From: Ehrlichia muris AS145
GTDB lineage: Bacteria; Pseudomonadota; Alphaproteobacteria; Rickettsiales; Anaplasmataceae
Assembly (NCBI RefSeq): GCF_000508225.1
Contig: NC_023063.1
Span: 496,001-560,000, forward strand
Length of the DNA: 64,000 nt
Reading direction: 5' to 3'
The position numbers and the translations under genes were made by a program. Of the stretch, positions 56,566-64,000 are shown piece by piece. The notes under the pieces were generated by a model that was given only the letters and a program-made list of their open reading frames with translations, was not told where the DNA came from and did not search any database. How positions within the stretch are numbered: position 1 is the stretch's first letter; each line of letters begins with the position of its first letter.

Positions 56566-58422
56566 CTATTTATTACTAATATTACAGTTATCAATGGATT
56601 TGTTTAAATAAAAATCCATTCGTTTTTTTATAAAATTATATGCTTGTTTCTCAATATTGTTTATGACATCTCTAATTTTATCAGTTTTATCATTTAGTAA
56701 TATTTCTTCAGCTTCTGCAATAGTACTATTGATTGTATTAAATTCTGATTCTGATATTAAGTTTTTATCTTCAATTAATGCATTTTTGATAAGTGTAATA
56801 ATTCTTTGTCCTTCGATTTTTTGCTCAGCTATTGAGCGTATATGCATATCATGATCGAAGTTGTCAATAGAAGCCATAATATTATTTTCTACTTCTTCCT
56901 TGTCTAATTCACATGTATAGTTTATGCTGACAGATTGTTTTATTCCTGTAGATTTTTCTTGTGCTGAAACAATTAATAATCCATCCATATCAACTTTAAA
57001 TTCTACTATAATTTTTGCAGCACCTGCAGGTAATGGTGGTATCCCTTTGAGTTCAAATTTTGCTAAAGACTTATTATGTTCTATCATTTCTCGTTCTCCT
57101 TGACAGACATGTATTTGTATAGAGCTTTGTCCATCAACGTAAGTAGTGAATTCTTGTGTTGCAGATGTAGGTATAGGTGTATTTCGTGGAATGATTTTCT
57201 CTACAATACCACCTATTGTTTCTATACCTAGCGAAAGCGGTAGAGCATCTATTAAGACATTTTTATTTTTTATGTGTGGGTTGGATAAGTAATGAGCTTG
57301 TAATGCAGCTCCAACTGCTACTATTTTTTCAGGATCTACATCGCAAAATACTTTGTTGTAAAATATATTGTTTAGCATGTTTTTAATAATAGGCATTTTT
57401 GTACTGCCACCTACTAGTATTACTTTTGCAATATTACTTAGATTTAGTCCTATACTATTAATTGTTGAAGTTGTAATACTTAAGGTCTGATTTAATAAAT
57501 CTGATACTATACCTTGTAATTCATCTCTACTTACTTTACAAGAAAAGTTTTTGTCATAAATTTTAAAATTAAAACTTCCAATATGATGTTGACTTAAGTA
57601 TTCTTTTGCATATTTTATGTCTGGAATTAAATTATTTAGTAATTCTTTATTGAGTACTATATCATTTATACTTTCCACTTGTTGATATTTATTATATATA
57701 AATTTTGCAAACAGGTAATCTATATCATCACCTCCTAAATTCGTATCTCCACCAGTTGCTAATACTTGAAATACTCCTTTGTGTAACTTTAGGATTGAAA
57801 CATCAAATGTTCCACCTCCTAAATCATATATCATATATATATTATTTTCATATTCTGGTTTTCCTATGCCATATGCTAATGCTGCTGCAGTAGGTTCATT
57901 TAAAAGGCGTAATACTTCAAGATTTGCAAGACGTGCTGCATCTTTTGTAGCTTTTCTTGCTGCTTCATCAAAATATGCAGGAACTGTTATAACTACTTTT
58001 TTTACCTCTAAGTTACTACTATTTTTTACAATTTTACATAATTGTTTAAGAATTTCCGCTGATACTTCAACTGGTGTAACACATGTACCATCCTGCTTAT
58101 TTATATATATATTATTATCACCTTTATCAGTTATATGAAATGGTAGCTCTGAAGATAATTTATTAATGTCTTTAATTGATTTCCCCATTAATCTTTTTAC
58201 TGAAGAAATGGTTTGATTGGAATGGGTTTTTCCTACCTGTATTTGGTTGTCAGTATAACTTACTGTCGAAGGGATGAGGGATTTACCATTGTCATCTGAA
58301 AATATAATAACTTTACCTTCACTATCAACCATAGATATTAAAGAATTAGTAGTTCCTAAATCTATTCCAAATGCTAATGTATTTTTATTGGTCTTTGGGT
58401 CTGTTATATTAATTAATTGCAT
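56566..58422 (-). CDS. hscA: Fe-S cluster assembly chaperone HscA
   Basis: 618 residues, a specialised Hsp70 that works with HscB to release clusters from IscU. FGIDLGTTNSLI at about 18-29; IYDLGGGTFDVSIL at about 195; VGGSTKMPII near 335; substrate domain DALPLSLGIETIGG near 390. It is shorter than DnaK and lacks the long charged C-terminus. It starts on the stop codon of hscB (TAATG). Confidence 0.95.
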   Translation of the reverse strand: MQLINITDPKTNKNTLAFGIDLGTTNSLISMVDSEGKVIIFSDDNGKSLIPSTVSYTDNQIQVGKTHSNQTISSVKRLMGKSIKDINKLSSELPFHITDKGDNNIYINKQDGTCVTPVEVSAEILKQLCKIVKNSSNLEVKKVVITVPAYFDEAARKATKDAARLANLEVLRLLNEPTAAALAYGIGKPEYENNIYMIYDLGGGTFDVSILKLHKGVFQVLATGGDTNLGGDDIDYLFAKFIYNKYQQVESINDIVLNKELLNNLIPDIKYAKEYLSQHHIGSFNFKIYDKNFSCKVSRDELQGIVSDLLNQTLSITTSTINSIGLNLSNIAKVILVGGSTKMPIIKNMLNNIFYNKVFCDVDPEKIVAVGAALQAHYLSNPHIKNKNVLIDALPLSLGIETIGGIVEKIIPRNTPIPTSATQEFTTYVDGQSSIQIHVCQGEREMIEHNKSLAKFELKGIPPLPAGAAKIIVEFKVDMDGLLIVSAQEKSTGIKQSVSINYTCELDKEEVENNIMASIDNFDHDMHIRSIAEQKIEGQRIITLIKNALIEDKNLISESEFNTINSTIAEAEEILLNDKTDKIRDVINNIEKQAYNFIKKRMDFYLNKSIDNCNISNK

Positions 58423-58859
58423 TAAATAATACTCCTATCCTCTTGAATTTTCTTAAGATATTTTAATCTCATTACCTGTTTTGCAGCTTCATTAAAATCT
58501 TCTATGGTAAAAGCATCTTCCATAGCTTTAGTAGATAATAAAATTTGGCTCTGAATATCAATATTACTTGACTCCTGTATCTTAAATATTTCTTCTACTA
58601 TATGATTTATATCGTTTTTGCTGGTAGTAATTCCCTTAATTTCCAATAAGTATTCTGCTCTTTTTATATAGGATTTTAAAATTTGGTATGCTTTGTTTAT
58701 TTCTGCTATGTTATCTAATGCTAATTTTTTCTCTAACTTCAAAGAAAATAAATCTGGGTGATATTTACTTTGTAATGCTATATAATTCTGTTCTAGTATT
58801 TGCATATTGATAGAAAATTGTGGTTTTAATTTAAATAGTGAAAAATAATCTTTATACAT
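58422..58859 (-). CDS. hscB: Fe-S co-chaperone HscB (J protein)
   Basis: About 145 residues from the ATG at 58859; an in-frame start 12 codons upstream (58895) would lie deep in iscA. The chosen start gives MYKDYFSLFKLKP, as in known HscB. The HPD motif (KYHPDLFS) is at about 40. The C-terminal helical IscU-binding domain has YQILKSYIKRAEYLLEI and KAMEDAFTIEDF. It overlaps the iscA end by eight bases (ATGTATAA). Confidence 0.92.
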   Translation of the reverse strand: MYKDYFSLFKLKPQFSINMQILEQNYIALQSKYHPDLFSLKLEKKLALDNIAEINKAYQILKSYIKRAEYLLEIKGITTSKNDINHIVEEIFKIQESSNIDIQSQILLSTKAMEDAFTIEDFNEAAKQVMRLKYLKKIQEDRSII

Positions 58860-59283
58860 AGAAACTTTCTCCACATCCACATCTTCCCTTTTCATTAGGA
58901 TTTTTAAATATAAAACCTGAAGATATTTTATTTTCTACATGGTCCATTTCTGTTCCATTAATAAACATCATTGCCTTTGGATCAATTAATATTGTAAAAC
59001 TCTCATTTTGATATTCTGCTTTAATTTCTACATCTAATAATTTGATATCATATGCATATTCAATGTTATATTTAAATCCAAAACATCCTTTTTGTTTTAC
59101 CATAATCCTAATTCCAATAGCAGTACCTTCTTTTTGTTTTATAAGCTCTCTTATTTTTTTTATAGCATGTTCTGTAATAATAATGGGTGAGTTGCTTGCT
59201 ATCTTACTATTTATATAATACCTGATCTGTGAATTACATGAATTGTTTTCATTGTTGTAAGATACAGAAGTTTCATTGTTCAT
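58852..59283 (-). CDS. iscA: A-type Fe-S carrier (IscA/HesB family)
   Basis: 143 residues. The three conserved Cys are in QKGCFGFKY (family GCSGxxY) and GRCGCGESF near the C-terminus. IDPKAMMFINGTEMD is the family core. An N-terminal extension of about 30 residues rich in Asn/Ser is unusual; a later start cannot be excluded. It lies between iscU and hscB as in standard isc operons. Confidence 0.92.
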   Translation of the reverse strand: MNNETSVSYNNENNSCNSQIRYYINSKIASNSPIIITEHAIKKIRELIKQKEGTAIGIRIMVKQKGCFGFKYNIEYAYDIKLLDVEIKAEYQNESFTILIDPKAMMFINGTEMDHVENKISSGFIFKNPNEKGRCGCGESFYV

Positions 59284-59311
59284 ATCGAAACCTTACTTTA
59301 ATACTTTATAT

Positions 59312-59725
59312 CTACTCACTTAGAGACGAAAGCTTATCTTTTTTATTTGCTTGCTTCATATTATAATCGTTTATAGCAGCTTTTACAGCATCCTCTGCAA
59401 GTAAAGAACAGTGTATTTTTACTGGAGGCAAGCTTAATTCTTTTACTAATACGGTATTTTTTAGCTGTTGTGCTTCGTCTATTGTCTTACCTTTTATTAA
59501 TTCTGTTGCTAAAGAACTTGCTGCAATTGCAGCTCCACATCCGAAAGTTTTGAATTTTGCATCAATAATTCTCCCGTTATCATCTACTTTTATTTGTAGT
59601 TTCATTACATCTCCACAACTTGGAGCTCCTACTAATCCAGTTCCAACATTATAATCTTCTTTAGATAAAGTACCAACATTTTTAGGGTTTTTATAATACT
59701 CTAGAAGAGATTCACTATAACTCAT
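59312..59725 (-). CDS. iscU: Fe-S cluster scaffold protein IscU
   Basis: 137 residues. Cluster ligands: Cys in GAPSCGDVMKL (with the regulatory Asp), Cys in FKTFGCGAAIA, and Cys in LPPVKIHCSLLAEDA, which includes the HscA recognition LPPVK. YNVGTGLVGAPSCGD is a typical start region. It follows iscS by 37 bases. Confidence 0.97.
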   Translation of the reverse strand: MSYSESLLEYYKNPKNVGTLSKEDYNVGTGLVGAPSCGDVMKLQIKVDDNGRIIDAKFKTFGCGAAIAASSLATELIKGKTIDEAQQLKNTVLVKELSLPPVKIHCSLLAEDAVKAAINDYNMKQANKKDKLSSLSE

Positions 59726-59762
59726 AACATTACCTCATAATTGTAAAAATATAATAACAAAA

Positions 59763-60998
59763 TCAGTGTGCGTCCCATTTGATATTATTAAGATCTATAC
59801 CTTCTTGAACCATTTCCCATAATGGGCTCATCTCACGTAGTTTTTTTATACTGTTAACAATAAGTTCTGCAGCATATAAAATTTCTTCTTTTGTAGTAAA
59901 TCTACCTATACCAAATCTAATCGATGAATGTTCTAAATCTTTATCGATGTTTAAAGCACGTAAAACGTAAGATGGTTCTAGAGAAGCCGAAGTACAAGCA
60001 GAACCTGAACTTACTGCAAGATTATTAATTGCCATGATAGTAGATTCTCCTTCAACATAGGGGAAACTTAAATTTAAATTTCCTGCTATGCGTTGTTCAT
60101 AATCACCATTTAATACAACATATGATAAATGTTTTTTTATTTCATTGTATAAAATATCACGCAATTCTCTTATTCTAATATTCTCTTCTTCCATTACTTC
60201 TTGAGCTATATGTGCTGCTTCTCCTAACCCTACAGCTAATGGAGTAGGTATTGTTCCTGATCTCATACCGCGTTCTTGCCCACCTCCGTTGATCATGGTA
60301 GTAAGTCGTACTCGTGGTTGACGTTTACGTACGTATAGTGCTCCTATACCCATTGGAGCATATATTTTATGTCCTGATATACTCAAGAGATCAATGTTCA
60401 TTTTATTAACATCTATTGGTATTTTCCCAAAAGCTTGAGCTGCATCAGTATGAAAAAATATTCCATGTTCATGGCAAATTCTTCCTATTTCTTCAATTGG
60501 TTGAATAACCCCAATTTCATTATTTACCATCATTACTGATACTAATATTGTTTTATTGGTTATAGCTGATTTTAGTAAGTCTAAGTTTAAGATACCGTTT
60601 TTTTGTACATCTAAGTAAGTAACATGGAATCCTTCTGTCTCTAAGTGGCGACATGAATCTAAAACACATTTATGTTCTGTACGTACTGTAATTATATGAT
60701 TTCCTTTATTTTTATAGAAGTTTGCTACTCCTTTGATTGCTAAATTATTTGATTCTGTTGCTCCTGAAGTAAATATTATCTCTTTAGCTTCAGCATTTAT
60801 TAAAGATGCAACTCTTTCTCTAGCTAATTCAACAGCTGATTCAGCTTTCCATCCAAAAGAGTGACTGCGTGAATGAGGATTAGAAAATTGTTTGAAATAG
60901 GGTATCATAGCTTCCAATACCCTATCATCTGTTCTTGTTGTAGATTGATAGTCAAGAAATATAGGTAACTTAATATGTTGTTGTCCTGCTTTTTCCAT
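59763..60998 (-). CDS. iscS: cysteine desulfurase IscS
   Basis: 411 residues. PLP-dependent enzyme removing sulfur from cysteine for Fe-S and thio-tRNA synthesis. [13 protein letters not shown] at the start; [33 protein letters not shown] lysine in [15 protein letters not shown]; catalytic Cys in [16 protein letters not shown]. The C-terminus [20 protein letters not shown] matches the IscU-docking end of IscS. It follows the fusion gene by 64 bases. Confidence 0.97.
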   Translation of the reverse strand: MEKAGQQHIKLPIFLDYQSTTRTDDRVLEAMIPYFKQFSNPHSRSHSFGWKAESAVELARERVASLINAEAKEIIFTSGATESNNLAIKGVANFYKNKGNHIITVRTEHKCVLDSCRHLETEGFHVTYLDVQKNGILNLDLLKSAITNKTILVSVMMVNNEIGVIQPIEEIGRICHEHGIFFHTDAAQAFGKIPIDVNKMNIDLLSISGHKIYAPMGIGALYVRKRQPRVRLTTMINGGGQERGMRSGTIPTPLAVGLGEAAHIAQEVMEEENIRIRELRDILYNEIKKHLSYVVLNGDYEQRIAGNLNLSFPYVEGESTIMAINNLAVSSGSACTSASLEPSYVLRALNIDKDLEHSSIRFGIGRFTTKEEILYAAELIVNSIKKLREMSPLWEMVQEGIDLNNIKWDAH

Positions 60999-61062
60999 GT
61001 TTATAACCTATCACTGATAATATTAATGATATAATAATCTTCTAATTTTTGCATTACTTTAC

Positions 61063-62631
61063 CTAATTTAATTTTAGTAATTGATTATTCTGATATATTT
61101 TGTACCAGCAATTGACTATTTTTGTTACCTGAGTGTCTGTTGCATCATGACTAAGACTAATTCTGATTGAATTTTTAGCTATATTGTCATCTACTCCCAT
61201 TGCAGCTAATACATGAGAACGTTCTAATGCCCCAGAAGAACAAGCAGATCCACTACCAACTGCAATATTATCAATATCAAAACTTATTGTTTGTATTTCG
61301 CTATTTACGTTTGGCATTGAAATACATGTAGTATTTGGTAACCTTGGTGCATTTCTGCCAAAAATTTGAGCTTCAGGTACTAAATTTAGTATTTCACGTT
61401 CTAGTTTATCACGTAGCTTCTCAATGGTAGACATTTTTCTTACAGAACCTTCTAAATTGCTTAAAGATATAGATAATAAATAGATTGATATGACATTCTC
61501 AGTACCTGCACGAAATCCTTTTTCTTGATGTCCACCTAATATTATAGGTTTTATTTTGATTTTTTTACTATTGAAAAATAGTATACCAGTTCCGGCAATA
61601 CTTCCAAGTTTATGTGATGAAATTGTTAATAAATCTACTCCTAAATCTTCAATATCTATATGAATCTTTCCACATGCTTGTATAGCATCTGTGTGAACTA
61701 TTGCACCAAATTTATGTGATATTTCTACTATTTCTTTTATAGGTTGAATAACTCCAGTTTCATTATTTGCAGTCATTATTGACACAAGAACTTTTTCATC
61801 TTTAAACTTGTGTAAAATATCACTTAGTATATCTAAACACACTATACCATTGGAATCTACAGGAATCAATTCTGCATTTGTAGCACAATTTATAATAGAT
61901 AAATGTTCTATAGAAGAAATTAAATGTTTATAACCAGGAGTACTATTTATTACTAAATTATTAGCTTCTGTACCAGATGAAGTAAAGATTACATCATGAT
62001 TTATAGCGTTCAATTGATTAATGGCTATTTCTCTTGTTTTTTCTATAATGCTTTTTGTATTTTGTCCTAATTTATGTATTGATGATGGATTATATATATT
62101 TAGAGAAGATAGGTTATCTAATTGCTTTTTAACTACAGGGGATATAGTTGACATTGCATTATAGTCTGCATATATGTATTGATTGATATTGTTGCTTACT
62201 GTGGATTTAAAGTTATTATTGACTATATCTTTTAATGAAATGCTATTTAGATATTTTTTTATATGATTGCCTATGTTATCCCATAAATTATGGGTAATAC
62301 ATCTGGCATTATTTGATAAGCATCCCATGAGATCATTTTTACACCTTGTAATTTTTATATTTTCTCCTATAGATTGAAGGATAAGGGTAAGTGTAATTAA
62401 ATCTGGACTTTTACTTAAAGAATAGCCTCCACCAGGACCTTTTGTAGCGTTTATTAATCCTTGCTTTTTTAATTTTACAATAACCTGTTCAAGGTATCCT
62501 TCAGAAAGAGATTGGCTATTTGCGATATGTGACATTTTTTTTGGTTGAATGCTACCTTTTAGTATATAATATTCGTGAGCTAGCTTTACCATAAACATAA
62601 CAGCGTAACGTAGCCTTGTTGTAATTAACAT
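61063..62631 (-). CDS. fusion of Rrf2/IscR-type regulator and cysteine desulfurase
   Basis: 522 residues. Residues 1-135 are an Rrf2 regulator: winged helix with MSHIANSQSLSEGYLEQVI and KGPGGGYSLSKSP, then the cluster-ligand-like CKNDLMGC...ARCITHNLW with three Cys and a His (spacing one residue longer than in E. coli IscR). Residues about 150-520 are a full class V desulfurase: IYADYNAMSTISP, TSSGTEANNLVI, IVHTDAIQACGKI, PLP lysine in TISSHKLGSIAG, catalytic Cys in GSGSACSSGAL. The IscS-specific C-terminus is absent. Such fusions are annotated in other Anaplasmataceae. It heads the isc genes and probably regulates them. Confidence 0.93.
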   Translation of the reverse strand: MLITTRLRYAVMFMVKLAHEYYILKGSIQPKKMSHIANSQSLSEGYLEQVIVKLKKQGLINATKGPGGGYSLSKSPDLITLTLILQSIGENIKITRCKNDLMGCLSNNARCITHNLWDNIGNHIKKYLNSISLKDIVNNNFKSTVSNNINQYIYADYNAMSTISPVVKKQLDNLSSLNIYNPSSIHKLGQNTKSIIEKTREIAINQLNAINHDVIFTSSGTEANNLVINSTPGYKHLISSIEHLSIINCATNAELIPVDSNGIVCLDILSDILHKFKDEKVLVSIMTANNETGVIQPIKEIVEISHKFGAIVHTDAIQACGKIHIDIEDLGVDLLTISSHKLGSIAGTGILFFNSKKIKIKPIILGGHQEKGFRAGTENVISIYLLSISLSNLEGSVRKMSTIEKLRDKLEREILNLVPEAQIFGRNAPRLPNTTCISMPNVNSEIQTISFDIDNIAVGSGSACSSGALERSHVLAAMGVDDNIAKNSIRISLSHDATDTQVTKIVNCWYKIYQNNQLLKLN

Positions 62632-62678
62632 ATTAAAATTTCCAAGTCTTTACCTAGCTATTCAATTTTTTTGAAACG

Positions 62679-62722
62679 TTGTTATAAAAGATTTTTTTTA
62701 TAACAATTAACAATTTGTTAAT
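62679..62722 (-). promoter_or_regulatory. inverted repeats at the isc promoter, candidate operator
   Basis: TTGTTATAAAA (62679-62689) pairs with TTTTATAACAA (62696-62706) over a six-base centre. ATTAACAA (62706-62713) pairs with TTGTTAAT (62715-62722) over a single T. They abut and share a TAACAA half-site, overlapping the probable transcription start and -10. A protein-binding site, perhaps for the Rrf2 domain, is inferred; a 5' UTR hairpin is the alternative. Confidence 0.5.
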
Positions 62723-62747
62723 GTATCATTAATATACCTTATGTCAA
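62720..62747 (-). promoter_or_regulatory. sigma-70 type promoter for the isc gene series
   Basis: On the minus strand, a consensus -35 TTGACA (62742-62747) and a -10 TACATT (62720-62725) are separated by 16 bases, about 90 bases before the start of the fusion gene. Confidence 0.6.
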
Positions 62748-62907
62748 GTAGGTTTTTATTAGTTAGGATATATAAAGTTAATTTTAATTTTTTACGTAGT
62801 AAGTTTTTATTATATAATTTAGTATAAGTTAATAACTTAGAATTTTGTTCTATCATTATAAAAAACTTTGTAAAATTGAGTTTTTTTCTTATTATTGTAA
62901 GGTTGAG
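62748..62907. other. divergent spacer isc / hydrolase
   Basis: Very AT-rich spacer between the minus-strand isc promoter and the plus-strand hydrolase stub. It should hold the hydrolase promoter; I could not choose a convincing one. Confidence 0.3.
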
Positions 62908-63074
62908 TTTTATAATTTACTCATTTTTTATTTAAGGAAGTTAATTCATGAGAGAAATATTTTTTAATGGTGCAGTTGGTAAAATTGATTGAGGTTTATA
63001 ATTTACTCATTTTTTATTTAAGGAAGTTAATTCATGAGAGAAATATTTTTTAACGGTGCAGTTGGTAAAATTGA
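62908..63074. repeat. 86-bp tandem duplication of hydrolase start region
   Basis: 62908-62988 and 62994-63074 are direct repeats with one substitution (T/C). Each carries the ribosome site AAGGAAG, the ATG and the first 13-14 codons of the hydrolase. The second copy leads into the intact gene. Confidence 0.95.
62948..62992 (+). pseudogene. duplicated hydrolase 5' stub, 14 codons
   Basis: Reads MREIFFNGAVGKID and stops, with a complete ribosome site ahead of it. If translated it would be a leader peptide ending 41 bases before the true start at 63034. Confidence 0.85.
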
Positions 63075-63756
63075 AGGAAAATATCATCATAATAAAACGT
63101 TGGGTGCTCCACTTGCTTTAATTTTTCATCCTCATCCTCAATATGGTGGAAATATGGATAATAAAATTGTGTACAATTTGTACAACATATTTGCTAATAA
63201 TGGCTTCTCTGTCTTAAGGATTAATTTTCGTGGGGTTGGTAAATCGTCAGGTAATTTTGAAAAAGGTATAGGTGAATTAAGTGATGGTGCAGCAGCAGCA
63301 GATTGGTTGCAAAATAATAATGTGGCTTCAGCTCCTTTTTGGGTTGCTGGGTTTTCTTTTGGAGCATGGGTTGCTATGCAATTAATGATGAGACGTCCTG
63401 AAGTTGAAGGATTTATAGCAGTATCGCCACCTGCAAATAAGTATGATTTTTCATTTTTATCACCTTGTCCTGTGCCTGGATTAATTGTTCAAGGTGATCA
63501 AGACAGCATTTCTGATGAAGCTGTAGTATCTCAGCTTGCTGCTAGGTTAAGTAATTCCATCAAAAGTGAATATATGCAATATTACGTTATAGAGAAGGCA
63601 GATCACTTTTTTCGTGATCATATGGATAAGTTTAATGAAGTTGTTGATAATTATATAAAGTTTCGCTTATCTGAATCTGTAGATAGCCGTAAAAAAGGGG
63701 TTATACATAAGAAAATAAAACAACGTCGTGTTGTTATGCATGATGATCCAGTATAA
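63034..63756 (+). CDS. alpha/beta hydrolase
   Basis: 240 residues. HPHPQYGGNMDNKIV at about 31-45 is a hallmark of a conserved bacterial hydrolase family; INFRGVGKSSG follows. The nucleophile elbow is GFSFGAW (Ser about 110); acid Asp in GDQDSISD; catalytic His in KADHFF (about 191). Substrate unknown. A Lys/Arg-rich C-terminal tail (KKGVIHKKIKQRRVV) extends beyond the domain. AAGGAAG precedes the ATG. Confidence 0.9.
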   Translation: MREIFFNGAVGKIEGKYHHNKTLGAPLALIFHPHPQYGGNMDNKIVYNLYNIFANNGFSVLRINFRGVGKSSGNFEKGIGELSDGAAAADWLQNNNVASAPFWVAGFSFGAWVAMQLMMRRPEVEGFIAVSPPANKYDFSFLSPCPVPGLIVQGDQDSISDEAVVSQLAARLSNSIKSEYMQYYVIEKADHFFRDHMDKFNEVVDNYIKFRLSESVDSRKKGVIHKKIKQRRVVMHDDPV

Positions 63757-64000
63757 TTATTAAATATTAAGAATTATTTTTAGTTTACATCACTGCTGGA
63801 AATCTATTGGTTTTCTATTATTCTGGGCATATGATTTCATAACGAAAAGTTATATTCTAGAAAGGTTTCACTAGTGTTTAGTAAATAAATTTGTAGGGTA
63901 TTTTAAAACGATTATTATAAACTCTGTTGGCTAATTTTGTTTTGTATATTTATGTAGCCTGCTATATATTTTGCTACTTTATGCATTTTGTGTTATAGAT
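63757..64000. other. end of window, nothing recognised
   Basis: About 240 AT-rich bases after the hydrolase gene with no recognised feature. Confidence 0.3.

Overview
The window is AT-rich, loosely packed DNA from an obligate intracellular alphaproteobacterium of the Anaplasmataceae, most likely Ehrlichia ruminantium. This rests on gene content recalled from the family: a putA without its DNA-binding domain, an Rrf2-cysteine desulfurase fusion ahead of the isc genes, a giant ankyrin protein, a TAXI binding protein, long intergenic gaps and many 80-166 bp tandem repeats. No database was searched.

1-22,551 is dominated by one large tandem duplication with a period of about 13,043 bp. Copy A (window start to about 9,157) carries the end of xth, a membrane gene, tRNA-Met, a second membrane gene, fabG, putA and a truncated bioA. 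At 9,154-9,158 the broken bioA runs into a broken argG lying on the other strand; this is the new joint of the duplication. Then come two predicted outer-membrane protein genes, argJ, a duplicated xth start, and copy B (xth to complete bioA, 13,009-22,551). The copies look nearly identical; I found three single-base differences, all in homopolymer runs, and one splits the membrane gene of copy B.

22,552-27,823 holds relics of a gene transfer agent or prophage on the minus strand: an apparently intact large terminase, a head-tail connector, a DUF3168-like tail protein, a possible major tail protein, two unknown genes and a decayed paralogue of one of them. Beside the terminase, three identical 153 bp repeats seem to derive from its own 3' end.

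27,824-40,358 has tRNA-Ser, rpmJ, rpoH, hpf and a 3,298-residue ankyrin/coiled-coil protein with in-frame tandem repeats, a probable secreted effector.

40,455-54,565 is mostly housekeeping: atpG (apparently frameshifted, at a site resembling a programmed -1 frameshift signal), folE, pmbA, a ferredoxin-NADP reductase, ksgA plus a stray copy of its 5' end, tRNA-Thr, tpiA, a TAXI protein, tsaD, an RDD protein, folB, mdh, rpiB and ubiG.

54,727-62,631 (minus strand) carries ccmH, an envelope protein and the complete iron-sulfur cluster set in the order regulator/desulfurase fusion, iscS, iscU, iscA, hscB, hscA, fdx. A promoter with two inverted repeats lies ahead of the fusion gene. The window closes with an alpha/beta hydrolase whose own start region is duplicated.
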